NCBI RefSeq assembly: GCF_014201115.1
Contig: NZ_JACHDO010000001.1
Span: forward strand, 1,860,001-1,924,000
Reading direction: 5' to 3'
Length of the DNA: 64,000 nucleotides
From: Nocardiopsis metallicus
GTDB lineage: Bacteria > Actinomycetota > Actinomycetes > Streptosporangiales > Streptosporangiaceae
In this document: piece after piece, positions 40,572 through 49,048 of the stretch
Layout of the letters: each line of letters opens with the position of its first letter
How positions within the stretch are numbered: the first letter of the stretch is position 1
The notes under the pieces: model-generated
Told to the model about the DNA's origin: nothing
What the model saw: the letters and a program-made list of their open reading frames with translations, nothing else
The model's database searches: none
Made by a program: the position numbers and the translations under genes

Positions 40572-42137
40572 ATGCTCAGCGCTGACGCCGTCCCCCAGGA
40601 AGGGGGCATCGGCGCGACCATCGAGAACGCCGTCGATGTCGTCTTCAACCCGATCGCCACCGTGCTCAGCGACGTGGTCTTCGCCAAGGTCACGATCTTC
40701 GGTGCCCAGTTCCCGTGGATCGTCGCCTGGCTCGTGGCCGCCGGCGTCGCACTCACCCTGTACTTCGGGTTCGTTCAGTTCCGCCACCCGATCACCGCCG
40801 TCAAGATCGCCCGCAAGGGCCTCGGTAACGGCGCTCCGGGCGAGGTCACCCACTTCCAGGCGCTCACCGCGGCCGTCTCCGGCACCGTGGGCCTGGGCAA
40901 CATCGCCGGTGTGGCCATCGCGGTCACCATCGGCGGCCCCGGTGCGACCTTCTGGATGATCCTGGCGGGCCTGCTGATGATGGCCGTCAAGTTCGCCGAG
41001 TGCACCCTGGGCGTGAAGTACCGCGAGATCGGCCCGGGCGGCAAGGTCAGCGGTGGCCCCATGAAGTACCTGGCCAAGGGGCTGGCCGAGCGCGGCATGG
41101 CGGGCGTCGGCAAGGTCCTCGCCGGCCTGACCGCCGCGTTCATCCTCATCTTCGCCGTGGCCGGCGGCAACATGTTCCAGGCCAACCAGACCCTGGAGCA
41201 GCTTCGGACGGTCACCGGCGGCGAGGAGGGCCTGCTCGGCGGCAGCACCGGCTCGTTCGTCTTCGGTGTGTTCCTGGCGCTGCTCGTGGGTGTCGTGGTC
41301 ATCGGCGGCATCACCAGCATCACCAAGGTCACCAGCAAGCTCGTTCCGAGCATGACGATCGTCTACGTGCTCGCCTGCGTCGTCGTGATCGGCATGAACA
41401 TCCCCATGCTGCCCGACGCGGTCGGCCAGATCATCAGCGGCGCGTTCTCCCCGACCGGTGTCGCGGGCGGCGCCCTGGGCGCCATGATCATCGGCTTCCA
41501 GCGAGCGGCCTTCTCCAACGAGGCCGGGATCGGCTCCTCCCCCATCGCGCTGGCCACCGTCAAGACCAACTACCCGGCCAGCGCCGGCCTGGTCGCCATG
41601 CTCGGCCCGTTCCTGGACACCGTCGTCATCTGCACCATGACCGCGCTGACCATCGTCATCGCCTCCCCGCAGTCCTGGATCGCGGCGCGTGAGGCCGCCG
41701 CCGCGGGCGAGCCCCTGCCCGGCGGTGTGAGCCTGACCTCGGACGCCTTCGGCACCGTCCTGCCGTGGTTCCCCTACGTCCTGACCGTGGCCGTCGTGCT
41801 GTTCGCCCTGAGCACCGTCATCACCTGGAGCTACTACGGCCTCAAGGGATGGACGCACCTGTTCGGCGAAGGCAAGCGCAGTGAGCGGATCTACCTGGTC
41901 ATCTACTGCGTGTTCCTGGTCATCGGCTCCGTGCTGACCCTGGGCGCGGTCCTGGACATGGCCGACGCCCTGGTGTTCGCCGCGGCGCTGTTCAACATCA
42001 TCGGCCTCTACCTGCTGGCCCCGGTCGTCAAGAAGGAGCTGGCCCGCCTGCTCGCCCACCTGCGCGGCGAGGGCGAGAAGGAGCCCGCCAAGGCGGACGA
42101 CAAGCCCGAGGGCCCCGCCGAGGAACTGGTGAAGTAG
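40572..42137 (+). CDS. alsT: Alanine/glycine:cation symporter (AGCS family)
   Basis: The 521-aa membrane protein has about ten or eleven hydrophobic helices and the AGCS signature blocks: GLGNIAGVAIAVTIGGPG, FWMILAGLLMMAVKFAECTL, and FSNEAGIGSSPIA. These transporters import alanine or glycine with Na+ or H+. The ATG at 40572 is preferred to the ATG at 40509 because AAAGGTG lies 6 nt upstream and the earlier start has no ribosome binding site. The charged Lys/Glu/Pro tail is cytoplasmic. A long AT-rich upstream region and leader suggest tight regulation. Confidence 0.92.
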   Translation: MLSADAVPQEGGIGATIENAVDVVFNPIATVLSDVVFAKVTIFGAQFPWIVAWLVAAGVALTLYFGFVQFRHPITAVKIARKGLGNGAPGEVTHFQALTAAVSGTVGLGNIAGVAIAVTIGGPGATFWMILAGLLMMAVKFAECTLGVKYREIGPGGKVSGGPMKYLAKGLAERGMAGVGKVLAGLTAAFILIFAVAGGNMFQANQTLEQLRTVTGGEEGLLGGSTGSFVFGVFLALLVGVVVIGGITSITKVTSKLVPSMTIVYVLACVVVIGMNIPMLPDAVGQIISGAFSPTGVAGGALGAMIIGFQRAAFSNEAGIGSSPIALATVKTNYPASAGLVAMLGPFLDTVVICTMTALTIVIASPQSWIAAREAAAAGEPLPGGVSLTSDAFGTVLPWFPYVLTVAVVLFALSTVITWSYYGLKGWTHLFGEGKRSERIYLVIYCVFLVIGSVLTLGAVLDMADALVFAAALFNIIGLYLLAPVVKKELARLLAHLRGEGEKEPAKADDKPEGPAEELVK

Positions 42138-42174
42138 CCGGTACCGCCCCGGTGCTGCGCACCACCCCGTGAGA

Positions 42175-42205
42175 GTGCCCGCCCGGTCCCCGACCGGGCG
42201 GGCAC
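42175..42205 (+). terminator. Terminator of alsT
   Basis: A perfect 13-bp stem (42175-42187 with 42193-42205) with loop CCCCG lies 38 nt past the stop. Confidence 0.85.
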
Positions 42206-42232
42206 CGGTGTTCCCGGAGCCATGGGCATTTA

Positions 42233-42250
42233 TCATCCGGGCCCGGATGA
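42233..42250. promoter_or_regulatory. 18-bp perfect palindrome before the GNAT gene
   Basis: TCATCCGGGCCCGGATGA reads the same on both strands. It ends 13 nt before the GNAT start codon, a position suited to an operator. Confidence 0.5.
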
Positions 42251-42263
42251 GTACTCTCGCCCC

Positions 42264-42746
42264 ATGGACACCGACGAACACCTGATCCGGGAGGCCTCAC
42301 CCGAGGACCTCGGCGCGGTGGTGGCCTCCGTCAGCGGACTCTTCGCCGAGGACGGCGCCCGACACGACCCGCACGCGGACCCCTCCTGGCCCGAGCGGGA
42401 GGGGTCCGAGTACTATGCCCGGCTGATCTCCTCCCCCGACGGCCTGGTCCTGCTCGCCCTCACCGGGCAGCGACCCGTCGGTCACCTGGTGGGACGGCTG
42501 AACGGCCCCGATCCCCTGCGACCCCCGGTGCGGGGAGCGGAACTGGAGAGCATGCGGGTGGCGCCCCAGGCGCGCGGCAGCGGGGCGGGTTCGGAACTGA
42601 TGCGCCGCTTCCTGGCCTGGGCGGCCGAGCGCGGCGTCAACGAGACCCGTGTGCGCGCCTTCGCCGCCAACACCGGCGCACAGCGCTTCTACCAGCGCTG
42701 GGGATTCGCCCACACGCACGTGGACCTGGCCCGGCCCCCGTACTGA
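42264..42746 (+). CDS. GNAT-family N-acetyltransferase
   Basis: The 160-aa protein has a GNAT fold with the acetyl-CoA motif A (MRVAPQARGSGAGSELMRRF) and the C-terminal motif B (NTGAQRFYQRWGFAHTHVDL). It transfers acetyl from acetyl-CoA to an amine. The substrate cannot be told; the domain resembles RimI/PhnO-like enzymes. The ATG at 42264 is used; an in-frame ATG at 42222 would be inside the palindromic region. The ribosome binding site is weak, so the mRNA may be leaderless. Convergent with the methyltransferase gene across a strong hairpin. Confidence 0.85.
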   Translation: MDTDEHLIREASPEDLGAVVASVSGLFAEDGARHDPHADPSWPEREGSEYYARLISSPDGLVLLALTGQRPVGHLVGRLNGPDPLRPPVRGAELESMRVAPQARGSGAGSELMRRFLAWAAERGVNETRVRAFAANTGAQRFYQRWGFAHTHVDLARPPY

Positions 42747-42779
42747 GGAGGGCACGCACCCGTCGAGGCCCCTTGGCCT

Positions 42780-42822
42780 GATCCGGTGAAGGGCCCCGGC
42801 AGGCCCCGGGGCCGAACGGATC
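42780..42822. terminator. Bidirectional terminator between the GNAT and methyltransferase genes
   Basis: An outer GATCCG/CGGATC stem (42780-42785 with 42817-42822) encloses a GGCCCCGG/CCGGGGCC stem (42792-42799 with 42806-42813). It serves both convergent genes. Confidence 0.75.
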
Positions 42823-42867
42823 CAGGGGGCCCGCCGGGTCTCCTCGCTGCGAAGTGCCCTCCGAGCC

Positions 42868-43659
42868 TCAGGGTTTGCGGGCCACTCCGCAGTACTGGTC
42901 GACCTCGGTGGCCTTGCCGACCTCGGCCTGCGCCGGTTTCCAGAAGGGGGCGGAGACGACGCCGGGCTCCACCAGGTCGAGTCCGGCGAAGAAGCCCTCG
43001 ATCTCCTTGGGGGTGCGCAGGTGGTAGGGGATCGCCGCGGTCTCGTTCCAGCGGCGGGCGGCCTCGATCATCGGCTCGCTGGTGGCCGTTCCGTCGCACA
43101 TGGCCAGGAAACTGCCCGAGGGCAGCGCGTCCACGTAGGCACCCACCGCGGCGTAGGCCACTTCGTTGTCGGGGGTGTGCCCCATCGTGCCCAGGATGGT
43201 GAGGGCGATCGGCTGCGAGAAGTCCAGGTGTTCCCGGGCGGCGGAGAGCACGGTCTCCGGCTCGTGCAGGTCGGCGTCGACGTAGTGCACCTCGCTCAGG
43301 CCGTCGCCGGTCAGCAGGGCGCGGGCGTGGGCCAGCACCATGGGGTCGTTGTCGACGTAGACCACCCGGGACTCAGGGGCCACCGCGTGGGCCACCTCGT
43401 GGGTGTTGTTGTGGGTGGGCAGCCCGGTGCCGATGTCCAGGAACTGGCGGACCCCGCACTCCCTGGCCAGGTAGGTGACGGCCCTGATGAGGAACTGCCG
43501 GTCGGCGCGGGCGGCACCGACCATCTCGGGGTAGGCCTGGAGCACGTAGTCACCGACCTCGCGGTCCACCGGGTAGTTGTCCTTTCCTCCCTGCCAGTAG
43601 TTCCACACCCGGGCCGAATGGGCCTTGGTGGTGTCGATCTGGGGGAGCTGCTCACTCAT
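42868..43659 (-). CDS. SAM-dependent methyltransferase, DUF574 family
   Basis: The 263-aa protein matches the DUF574/methyltransferase-19 family that is expanded in actinomycetes: ARVWNYWQGGKDNYPVDREV, FLDIGTGLPTHNNTHEVAHA, VVYVDNDPMVLAHARALL and the C-terminal SAPFWKPAQ. The GTGLPT segment is the SAM-binding loop. Functions are unproven; some members act on nucleosides, antibiotics or polyketides. The ATG at 43659 gives the standard start (MSEQ). It is a monocistronic leftward gene between the GNAT and fahA units. Confidence 0.87.
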   Translation of the reverse strand: MSEQLPQIDTTKAHSARVWNYWQGGKDNYPVDREVGDYVLQAYPEMVGAARADRQFLIRAVTYLARECGVRQFLDIGTGLPTHNNTHEVAHAVAPESRVVYVDNDPMVLAHARALLTGDGLSEVHYVDADLHEPETVLSAAREHLDFSQPIALTILGTMGHTPDNEVAYAAVGAYVDALPSGSFLAMCDGTATSEPMIEAARRWNETAAIPYHLRTPKEIEGFFAGLDLVEPGVVSAPFWKPAQAEVGKATEVDQYCGVARKP

Positions 43660-43778
43660 GGGGGCGCCTTCCTCGGGGAGTTGACGCCAGTATTCTCGCG
43701 TTCCCGGCAAGCGGGGACAAATCCGCGACCCCGACGGCCGGCACGGGGGCAGCGGAGGACACCGGGTGTGGAGGGGAC

Positions 43779-43815
43779 GGGTGGGCGGCGGTGCGCTGCG
43801 CACCGCCGCCCACCC
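43779..43815 (-). terminator. Terminator of the homogentisate operon
   Basis: A perfect 17-bp stem (43779-43795 with 43799-43815) with loop CTG lies 27 nt past the fahA stop. Confidence 0.88.
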
Positions 43816-43841
43816 GTTCGCGCGTCCTGGTCCTGGCGCGG

Positions 43842-45056
43842 CTACCGCGCGGGCAGGATGCGGCCGGTGACCTCGCCGAAGTCGATCCGGGTGCCCTCGG
43901 GGCCCGGGGCGGTGGCGGTGATGGTGACCTCGTCGCCGTCCTCCAGGAAGGTGCGCTCGGTGCCGTCGGGCAGTCGGAGCGGCTCCCTGCCGGACCAGGT
44001 GAGCTCCAGGAAGCAGCCGCGCTGGGCGGCCTCGGGGCCGCTGACGGTACCGGAGGCGTACACGTCACCGGTGCGCAGGGAAGCGCCGTTGACGGTCATG
44101 TGCGCGAGCTGCTGCGCCGCGGTCCAGTACATCTGGGAGAAGGGCGGGTTGGAGACCAGGTGACCGTTGAGCCGCACCTCCAGACGCAGGTCCAGGCCCC
44201 AGGGCTGTGAACCCTTGAGGTAGGGCAGCGGTTCGGGGTCCTGGGCGGGCTGCTCGACGCGGGCCGACTCCAGGGCGCTGACCGGGACGATCCACGGGGA
44301 GATCGAGGTGGCGAACGACTTGCCCAGGAACGGCCCCAGCGGCACGTACTCCCAGGCCTGGAGGTCGCGCGAGGACCAGTCGTTGAGCAGGAACACGCCG
44401 AACACGTGGTCGGCGAAGTCGTCCACCGCCACTCGCTCGCCCATCGGGCTGGGTGTGCCGACGACGAAGCCGACCTCCGCCTCGATGTCCAGGCGGGCCG
44501 AGGGCCCGAACACCGGGACGGGTTCGGTCGGGGGCTTGCGCTGGCCGGTGGGGCGGACGATGTCGGTGCCCGAGACCACGATGGTGCCCGAGCGGCCGTG
44601 GTAGCCGATGGGCAGGTGCTTCCAGTTGGGGGTGAGCGGCTCCTGCTCGGGGCGGAAGATGCGGCCCACGTTGGTGGCGTGGTGCTCCGAGGCGTAGAAG
44701 TCCACGTAGTCGGCGACGGTGAACGGCAGGTGCAGCGTCACCGAGGCGCGTTCCACCAGGTGCGGACGTACGGCGGCCTCGTGGGCGGGGTCGGTGAGCC
44801 AGGAGGTGACCGCCGCGCGGACCTGGTCCCAGACCGGGCGTCCGGCGGCCAGGAGGCCGTCCAGATCGGGCCCGGAGACGGCCTCGGCGAAGGGTGCGCC
44901 GAGAGTGCGGGCGGCCGCGCCCAGGTCCAGCACCTGGTCGCCGATCGCCACACCCGGGCGGGTGGCGGGGTCGTCCCCGGTGGAGAACACACCGTAGGGC
45001 AGGGTGGCCGGGCCGAACTGCGCGTCCGGAGCGATGTCGAGCCAGCTGTCGGGCAT
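43842..45056 (-). CDS. fahA: Fumarylacetoacetase
   Basis: The 404-aa enzyme hydrolyses fumarylacetoacetate to fumarate and acetoacetate, the last step of homogentisate breakdown. It has the N-terminal SH3-like domain and the FAH barrel with the metal-binding residues in DFYASEHHATNVGRIFR, IEAEVGFVVG and NDWSSRDLQAWEYVPLGPF, and the catalytic His/Glu region. The length is normal for the bacterial/eukaryotic FAH. The ATG at 45056 is 68 nt after the upstream unknown gene. It is the last gene of the hmg operon. Confidence 0.93.
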   Translation of the reverse strand: MPDSWLDIAPDAQFGPATLPYGVFSTGDDPATRPGVAIGDQVLDLGAAARTLGAPFAEAVSGPDLDGLLAAGRPVWDQVRAAVTSWLTDPAHEAAVRPHLVERASVTLHLPFTVADYVDFYASEHHATNVGRIFRPEQEPLTPNWKHLPIGYHGRSGTIVVSGTDIVRPTGQRKPPTEPVPVFGPSARLDIEAEVGFVVGTPSPMGERVAVDDFADHVFGVFLLNDWSSRDLQAWEYVPLGPFLGKSFATSISPWIVPVSALESARVEQPAQDPEPLPYLKGSQPWGLDLRLEVRLNGHLVSNPPFSQMYWTAAQQLAHMTVNGASLRTGDVYASGTVSGPEAAQRGCFLELTWSGREPLRLPDGTERTFLEDGDEVTITATAPGPEGTRIDFGEVTGRILPAR

Positions 45057-45124
45057 GGAGTGGAGCTTTCTGCGAGTGGGTGTGGCGGGCGGATACGTCA
45101 GACGGGTGCGGCGAGCAGGTGTGG

Positions 45125-45985
45125 TCAGGGGTTGAGCGCGCCGAGGACCACCAGGTCGTCCAGGGGCTCGACGATGCTGCACGTGCCGAAGGAGCGGAAA
45201 CTCGAACGCACCCGCTCCACCTGCTCGGAGGTGAGCCCCGCGACGCGGGCGGCCAGGGCACGCCCGTCCCGGTCGGCCAGGACCTCGGCGGCATCAGCGG
45301 CGGTTCCCCCGGACAGGAGGATGTGGGTGGCCAGCAGCACGTTGAGGAAGCCGTGCTGCTCGAAACCCTCGGCGGTGGTGTGCCGGACCGCGTGGTGCAG
45401 TCCGGCGGTGCACTTGAAGGACACCCCCGCACCGATCGCGGCGGCCAACAGCGCGGCGAGCTCGGTCTCGCTCGGGTGGGCCTCGGCCCTGACCCCGCCG
45501 GTGCGGAACTTGGCGTGGGCGCCGGTGCCGACCAGGGCCTCGATGTCGGCGGTGGCCTTCTCCCCCCGGGCGACCTCCACGTAGCCGTCGGCCCCGGGCT
45601 CCCCGCCGTCCCCCGCCATCGCCTTGACCACGGCGGCGGCGGTGTCGGCGGCCTCCCCCGGGGCGGCCGCGACCTCCACCCCTGCCAGGCTCAGCGCCGG
45701 GTCGGAGCGCACGGCGTCCACCGCCGCGGCCAGGCCGTCGGCGCCGCCGGGGACGGTGACCACCAGCGCGAGCGGTTCGCCGTGGGCCTGGTCACGGGAG
45801 AGCACCGTGCGCAGTTCGGCCAGGCGGGCGTCCGCGACCAGGAACGGGCCCACGTAGGGGGCGCGCCGGGAGGCCCGGTGCGCCCGGTGGGCGGGGATCG
45901 CCTCGCCCATGGGCGCGTTGCCGGGCGGGAACAGCGCGGCGTCGTCGAACAGGGCCCGGTACAGGGCGGGTCCGGAGTCGCGCAC
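45125..45985 (-). CDS. Unknown protein between hmgA and fahA
   Basis: The 286-aa protein begins with ALYRALFDDAALFPPGNAP and contains KFRTGGVRAEAHPSETELAA and SFKCTAGLHHAVRHT, conserved blocks of a family I recall near hmgA in actinobacteria but cannot name. The pattern resembles a TIM barrel. No thioredoxin/GST fold is visible, so it is not a glutathione-dependent maleylacetoacetate isomerase. Its GTG start lies 2 nt from the hmgA stop, so it is tightly coupled between two pathway enzymes. A role in the missing isomerisation step is a hypothesis. Confidence 0.8.
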   Translation of the reverse strand: MRDSGPALYRALFDDAALFPPGNAPMGEAIPAHRAHRASRRAPYVGPFLVADARLAELRTVLSRDQAHGEPLALVVTVPGGADGLAAAVDAVRSDPALSLAGVEVAAAPGEAADTAAAVVKAMAGDGGEPGADGYVEVARGEKATADIEALVGTGAHAKFRTGGVRAEAHPSETELAALLAAAIGAGVSFKCTAGLHHAVRHTTAEGFEQHGFLNVLLATHILLSGGTAADAAEVLADRDGRALAARVAGLTSEQVERVRSSFRSFGTCSIVEPLDDLVVLGALNP

Positions 45986-45987
45986 GC

Positions 45988-47211
45988 CTACCCCTCCCCC
46001 TGTTCGCGCTGCTCGCGCCGGCCCTTGGCCCAGGTCCAGGCGTAGCTGCCGTCGTCCACGGCGGTGCCGCCCTCGCCCAGGTCCAGCGGGCGGAAGGTGT
46101 CGACCATGACGGCGAGCTCGTCGAAGGCCTGCACGCCCACGCTGCGCTCGTAGGCGCCGGGCTGGGGGCCGTGCGAGTGACCGCCGGGGTGCAGGGAGAT
46201 GGAGCCCTGCCCGATGCCCGAACCCTTGCGGGCCTCGTAGTCGCCGCCGCAGTAGAACATGACCTCGTCGGAGTCCACGTTGGAGTGGTAGTAGGGCACG
46301 GGGATGGACTCGGGGTGGTAGTCCACCTTGCGCGGCACGAAGTTGCAGATGACGAAGTTGTGCCCCTCGAACACCTGGTGAACGGGCGGCGGCTGGTGGA
46401 TACGGCCGGTGATGGGCTGGAAGTCGTCGACGTTGAACACGTACGGGTACAGGCAGCCGTCCCAGCCCACCACGTCGAAGGGGTGCGTGGGGTAGGTGTA
46501 GCGGGTGCCGGAGATACCGCCGGGGCCGTCGCCGCGGTGCTTGATGAGCACGTCCACGTTCTCGCCCTCGACGAGCAGGGGCTCGGCGGGGCCGCGCAGG
46601 TCGCGCTCGCAGTAGGGGGCGTGTTCCAGGAGCTGCCCGTAGCGGGACAGGTAGCGCTTGGGCGGGGCGATGTGGCTGTTGGCCTCGACCACGTAGGCGC
46701 GCAGCGGCTCGTCTCCGGTGGGCACCCAGCGGTGGGTGGTGGCGCGCGGCAGGATGACGTAGTCGCCGCGTCCCACGTCCAGGGCGCCGAACACCGTCTC
46801 CACCCGGGCGGTTCCGGACTCGACGTAGACGCACTCGTCACCGATGCCGTTGCGGTACAGCTGCGAGGGGGCTCCGGCGACCACGTAGGAGATGCGCACG
46901 TCGCCGTTGCCCAGGACGAGGCGGCGGGACTCGACGACGTCGTTGGCCTTCCACTCCTGGCCCTGGAAGAGGTCGTGCAGCTTGAGGTGGCGGGGCACCA
47001 TCGGGGCGTTGCGCCTCAGGGACTGGTCGGGGACCTCCCACTCGGCGGCGTCGACGATGGCCGAGGGGATGGCGCGGTGGTACAGGAGCGAGGAGTCGGC
47101 GGAGAAGCCCTCCTCGCCCATCAGCTCCTCGTAGTACAGGCCGCCGTCCGGGTTGTGGTGCTGGGTGTGGCGGGTGCGGGGCACCTCGCCGACCTTGCGG
47201 TAGTACGCCAT
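45988..47211 (-). CDS. hmgA: Homogentisate 1,2-dioxygenase
   Basis: The 407-aa Fe(II) cupin dioxygenase opens the homogentisate ring to maleylacetoacetate. It has the family landmarks NHIGDE-like GIGDECVYVESGTARVET, the substrate-binding PPPVHQVFEGHNFVICNFVP and the iron-ligand region YYHSNVDSDEVMFYCGGDYE followed by LHPGGHSHGPQPGAYE. Length and order fit the bacterial enzymes. ATG at 47211. It lies 82 nt after the flavin monooxygenase gene and 2 nt before the unknown gene. Confidence 0.95.
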   Translation of the reverse strand: MAYYRKVGEVPRTRHTQHHNPDGGLYYEELMGEEGFSADSSLLYHRAIPSAIVDAAEWEVPDQSLRRNAPMVPRHLKLHDLFQGQEWKANDVVESRRLVLGNGDVRISYVVAGAPSQLYRNGIGDECVYVESGTARVETVFGALDVGRGDYVILPRATTHRWVPTGDEPLRAYVVEANSHIAPPKRYLSRYGQLLEHAPYCERDLRGPAEPLLVEGENVDVLIKHRGDGPGGISGTRYTYPTHPFDVVGWDGCLYPYVFNVDDFQPITGRIHQPPPVHQVFEGHNFVICNFVPRKVDYHPESIPVPYYHSNVDSDEVMFYCGGDYEARKGSGIGQGSISLHPGGHSHGPQPGAYERSVGVQAFDELAVMVDTFRPLDLGEGGTAVDDGSYAWTWAKGRREQREQGEG

Positions 47212-47293
47212 GTCGGGGTCCTCCTCCGTGGTCGGTTCGGGTCGAGTGGTCGTGTCGGCTGGTCGGGCCGGGCGATCGAGTCAGGTGGCCGGG

Positions 47294-48985
47294 TCAGGCG
47301 GGAACCGTGTCGACGGGGTCGGTGGCCGGGTGGCCCAGGGCGGTGCGCACCGCCGCCCGGACGGCTTCGGGGTCCGTACCGGGGACGACGGCGGCGACGT
47401 GGGCGTCGGGGCGCACGAGCCAGACCTGGCCGGGGCCGGGGTCCAGGGCGCGGCGCAGGGCTCCGGTGGCGTCGATGTCGTCGAGGTGCAGCGTGGTGAC
47501 CGGGGCCGGGGTGGCTCCGGTGGCGGTGGCGTGCACGAGGGCGCGCAGGGCCTCGCGGTCAGACGGGTCCCCGCCTTCTCCGGCCGCACCTTCTCCAGCA
47601 CCCAGCAGCAGGGTGAGCCCTTCGCGCAGCAGCGGCCGCAGGCGCTTGACCTCGGGCCGACCGGCCACGGTGACGGGGGCGTCGGGCAGGATCACGCCGG
47701 GGCAGGGCACGGGCGCCTGGCCGCGCGGGGGCCGGCCGCCGAAGGGGCGTTCGGGGCAGGCGGTGGTCAGCGCGGAGCCGGTGTACCAGAACGGTTCCGC
47801 CAGCCGCCCGGAGTCCACGTTCGGGTGCGCGCCGGCGTCGGTGACGGCCTGTCGCAGAACGCTGATCCGCCGCTCGCGCTCGGCCTCGTCCTGGGGCACG
47901 AGGAAGCGCATGGTGGCGCTGGTGACGTCGGCGTTCTCCAGGGCGGCGGCGTGGCGTTCGGTGTGGTAGCTCTCCAGGAGCTCCTCCCCCGCCCAGCCTT
48001 CGCGGACGTAGGCGAGCTTCCAGGCGGCGTTCTCGGCGTCCTGGACCCCGGAGTTGAGGCCGCGGGCGCCGAAGGGCGCGACCAGGTGGGCGTTGTCCCC
48101 GGCGAGCAGGACGCGCCCGCAGCGCATGCGGTCGGTGACGCGGGTGTGGAAGCGGTACACCGAGTGCCACACGATCTCGTAGGGGGTGTCGCCGACGATC
48201 TGGCGGATGCGGGCGTCCAGGCGGCCGCTGGACTCCTCGGCCTCCAGGTCGAAGTCGGAGGGCACCTGCCAGTCGATGCGAAAGACCGAGTCGGGGCAGG
48301 GGTGGATGAGGACCTGGCGGCCGGGGTTCCACTCGGGGTCGAAGTAGAAGCGGCGTTCGCGTTCCCAGTCGCCGAGGTCGGCGCGGATGTCGCAGATGAG
48401 GAAGCGGTCGTCGAAGCTGGTGCCGGAGAAGTCAAGGCCCAGGGCCTTGCGGACCACTCCGCCGTGGGCGCCCATGCAGGACAGCGCGTGGGAGCCGCGC
48501 AGCCGCACCGGGCCGTCGGGGGTGGCGCACTCGACGGTGACCCCGTCGGCGTCCTGGTCGATGCCGGTGACCTCGTGGCTCCAGCTGATCTGGACCCCGG
48601 CCCGGGCGAGCAGGTCGTCGAGGACCTCCTCGGTGCGGGACTGGGAGATGTTGACGAAGGAGGGCAGGGAGGAGGCGCCCGGGTCGGGCAGGCGCACGCT
48701 GAACAGCTCGTGCCCCTGGTAGAAGGTGCGGGCGGTGTCCCAGGTCAGCCCTTCGGCGATGATGCGGCCGCCGCCGAGCCAGTCCCAGACGTCGAGGACG
48801 TCGCGCTGCTGGCAGATGGCCTTGGAGCCGACGGCGTCGCGTTCGGGGCGGCCGTCGACGACCAGTACGGGGACCCCACGGCGGGCCAGCAGCAGGGCGG
48901 CGGTCTGGCCGACCGGGCCCGCGCCGAGCACCAGGACGGGGTCGGTGGCGGTGTCAGCCGGGGTGCGGGGCGCTGGGGGGCGCAT
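47294..48985 (-). CDS. FAD-dependent aromatic hydroxylase (MhpA/MhaA-like)
   Basis: The 563-aa class A flavin monooxygenase has GAGPVGQTAALLLARRG, a DG motif (LSCMGAHGGVVRKALGLDFS region) and the GD motif VLLAGDNAHLVAPFGARGLN. A C-terminal thioredoxin-like domain (about 440-560) follows. Relatives hydroxylate 3-hydroxyphenylpropionate or 3-hydroxyphenylacetate. In this operon the likely job is making homogentisate from 3-hydroxyphenylacetate. That is inference from context; no dedicated transporter or HPPD gene is present. ATG at 48985. Confidence 0.85.
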   Translation of the reverse strand: MRPPAPRTPADTATDPVLVLGAGPVGQTAALLLARRGVPVLVVDGRPERDAVGSKAICQQRDVLDVWDWLGGGRIIAEGLTWDTARTFYQGHELFSVRLPDPGASSLPSFVNISQSRTEEVLDDLLARAGVQISWSHEVTGIDQDADGVTVECATPDGPVRLRGSHALSCMGAHGGVVRKALGLDFSGTSFDDRFLICDIRADLGDWERERRFYFDPEWNPGRQVLIHPCPDSVFRIDWQVPSDFDLEAEESSGRLDARIRQIVGDTPYEIVWHSVYRFHTRVTDRMRCGRVLLAGDNAHLVAPFGARGLNSGVQDAENAAWKLAYVREGWAGEELLESYHTERHAAALENADVTSATMRFLVPQDEAERERRISVLRQAVTDAGAHPNVDSGRLAEPFWYTGSALTTACPERPFGGRPPRGQAPVPCPGVILPDAPVTVAGRPEVKRLRPLLREGLTLLLGAGEGAAGEGGDPSDREALRALVHATATGATPAPVTTLHLDDIDATGALRRALDPGPGQVWLVRPDAHVAAVVPGTDPEAVRAAVRTALGHPATDPVDTVPA

Positions 48986-49048
48986 GGGCGGCTCCGTTCG
49001 TGGGGCGCCCCGTACGGGCGCGGTGGGCGGTGGAGGGCGGCGCGGGGA

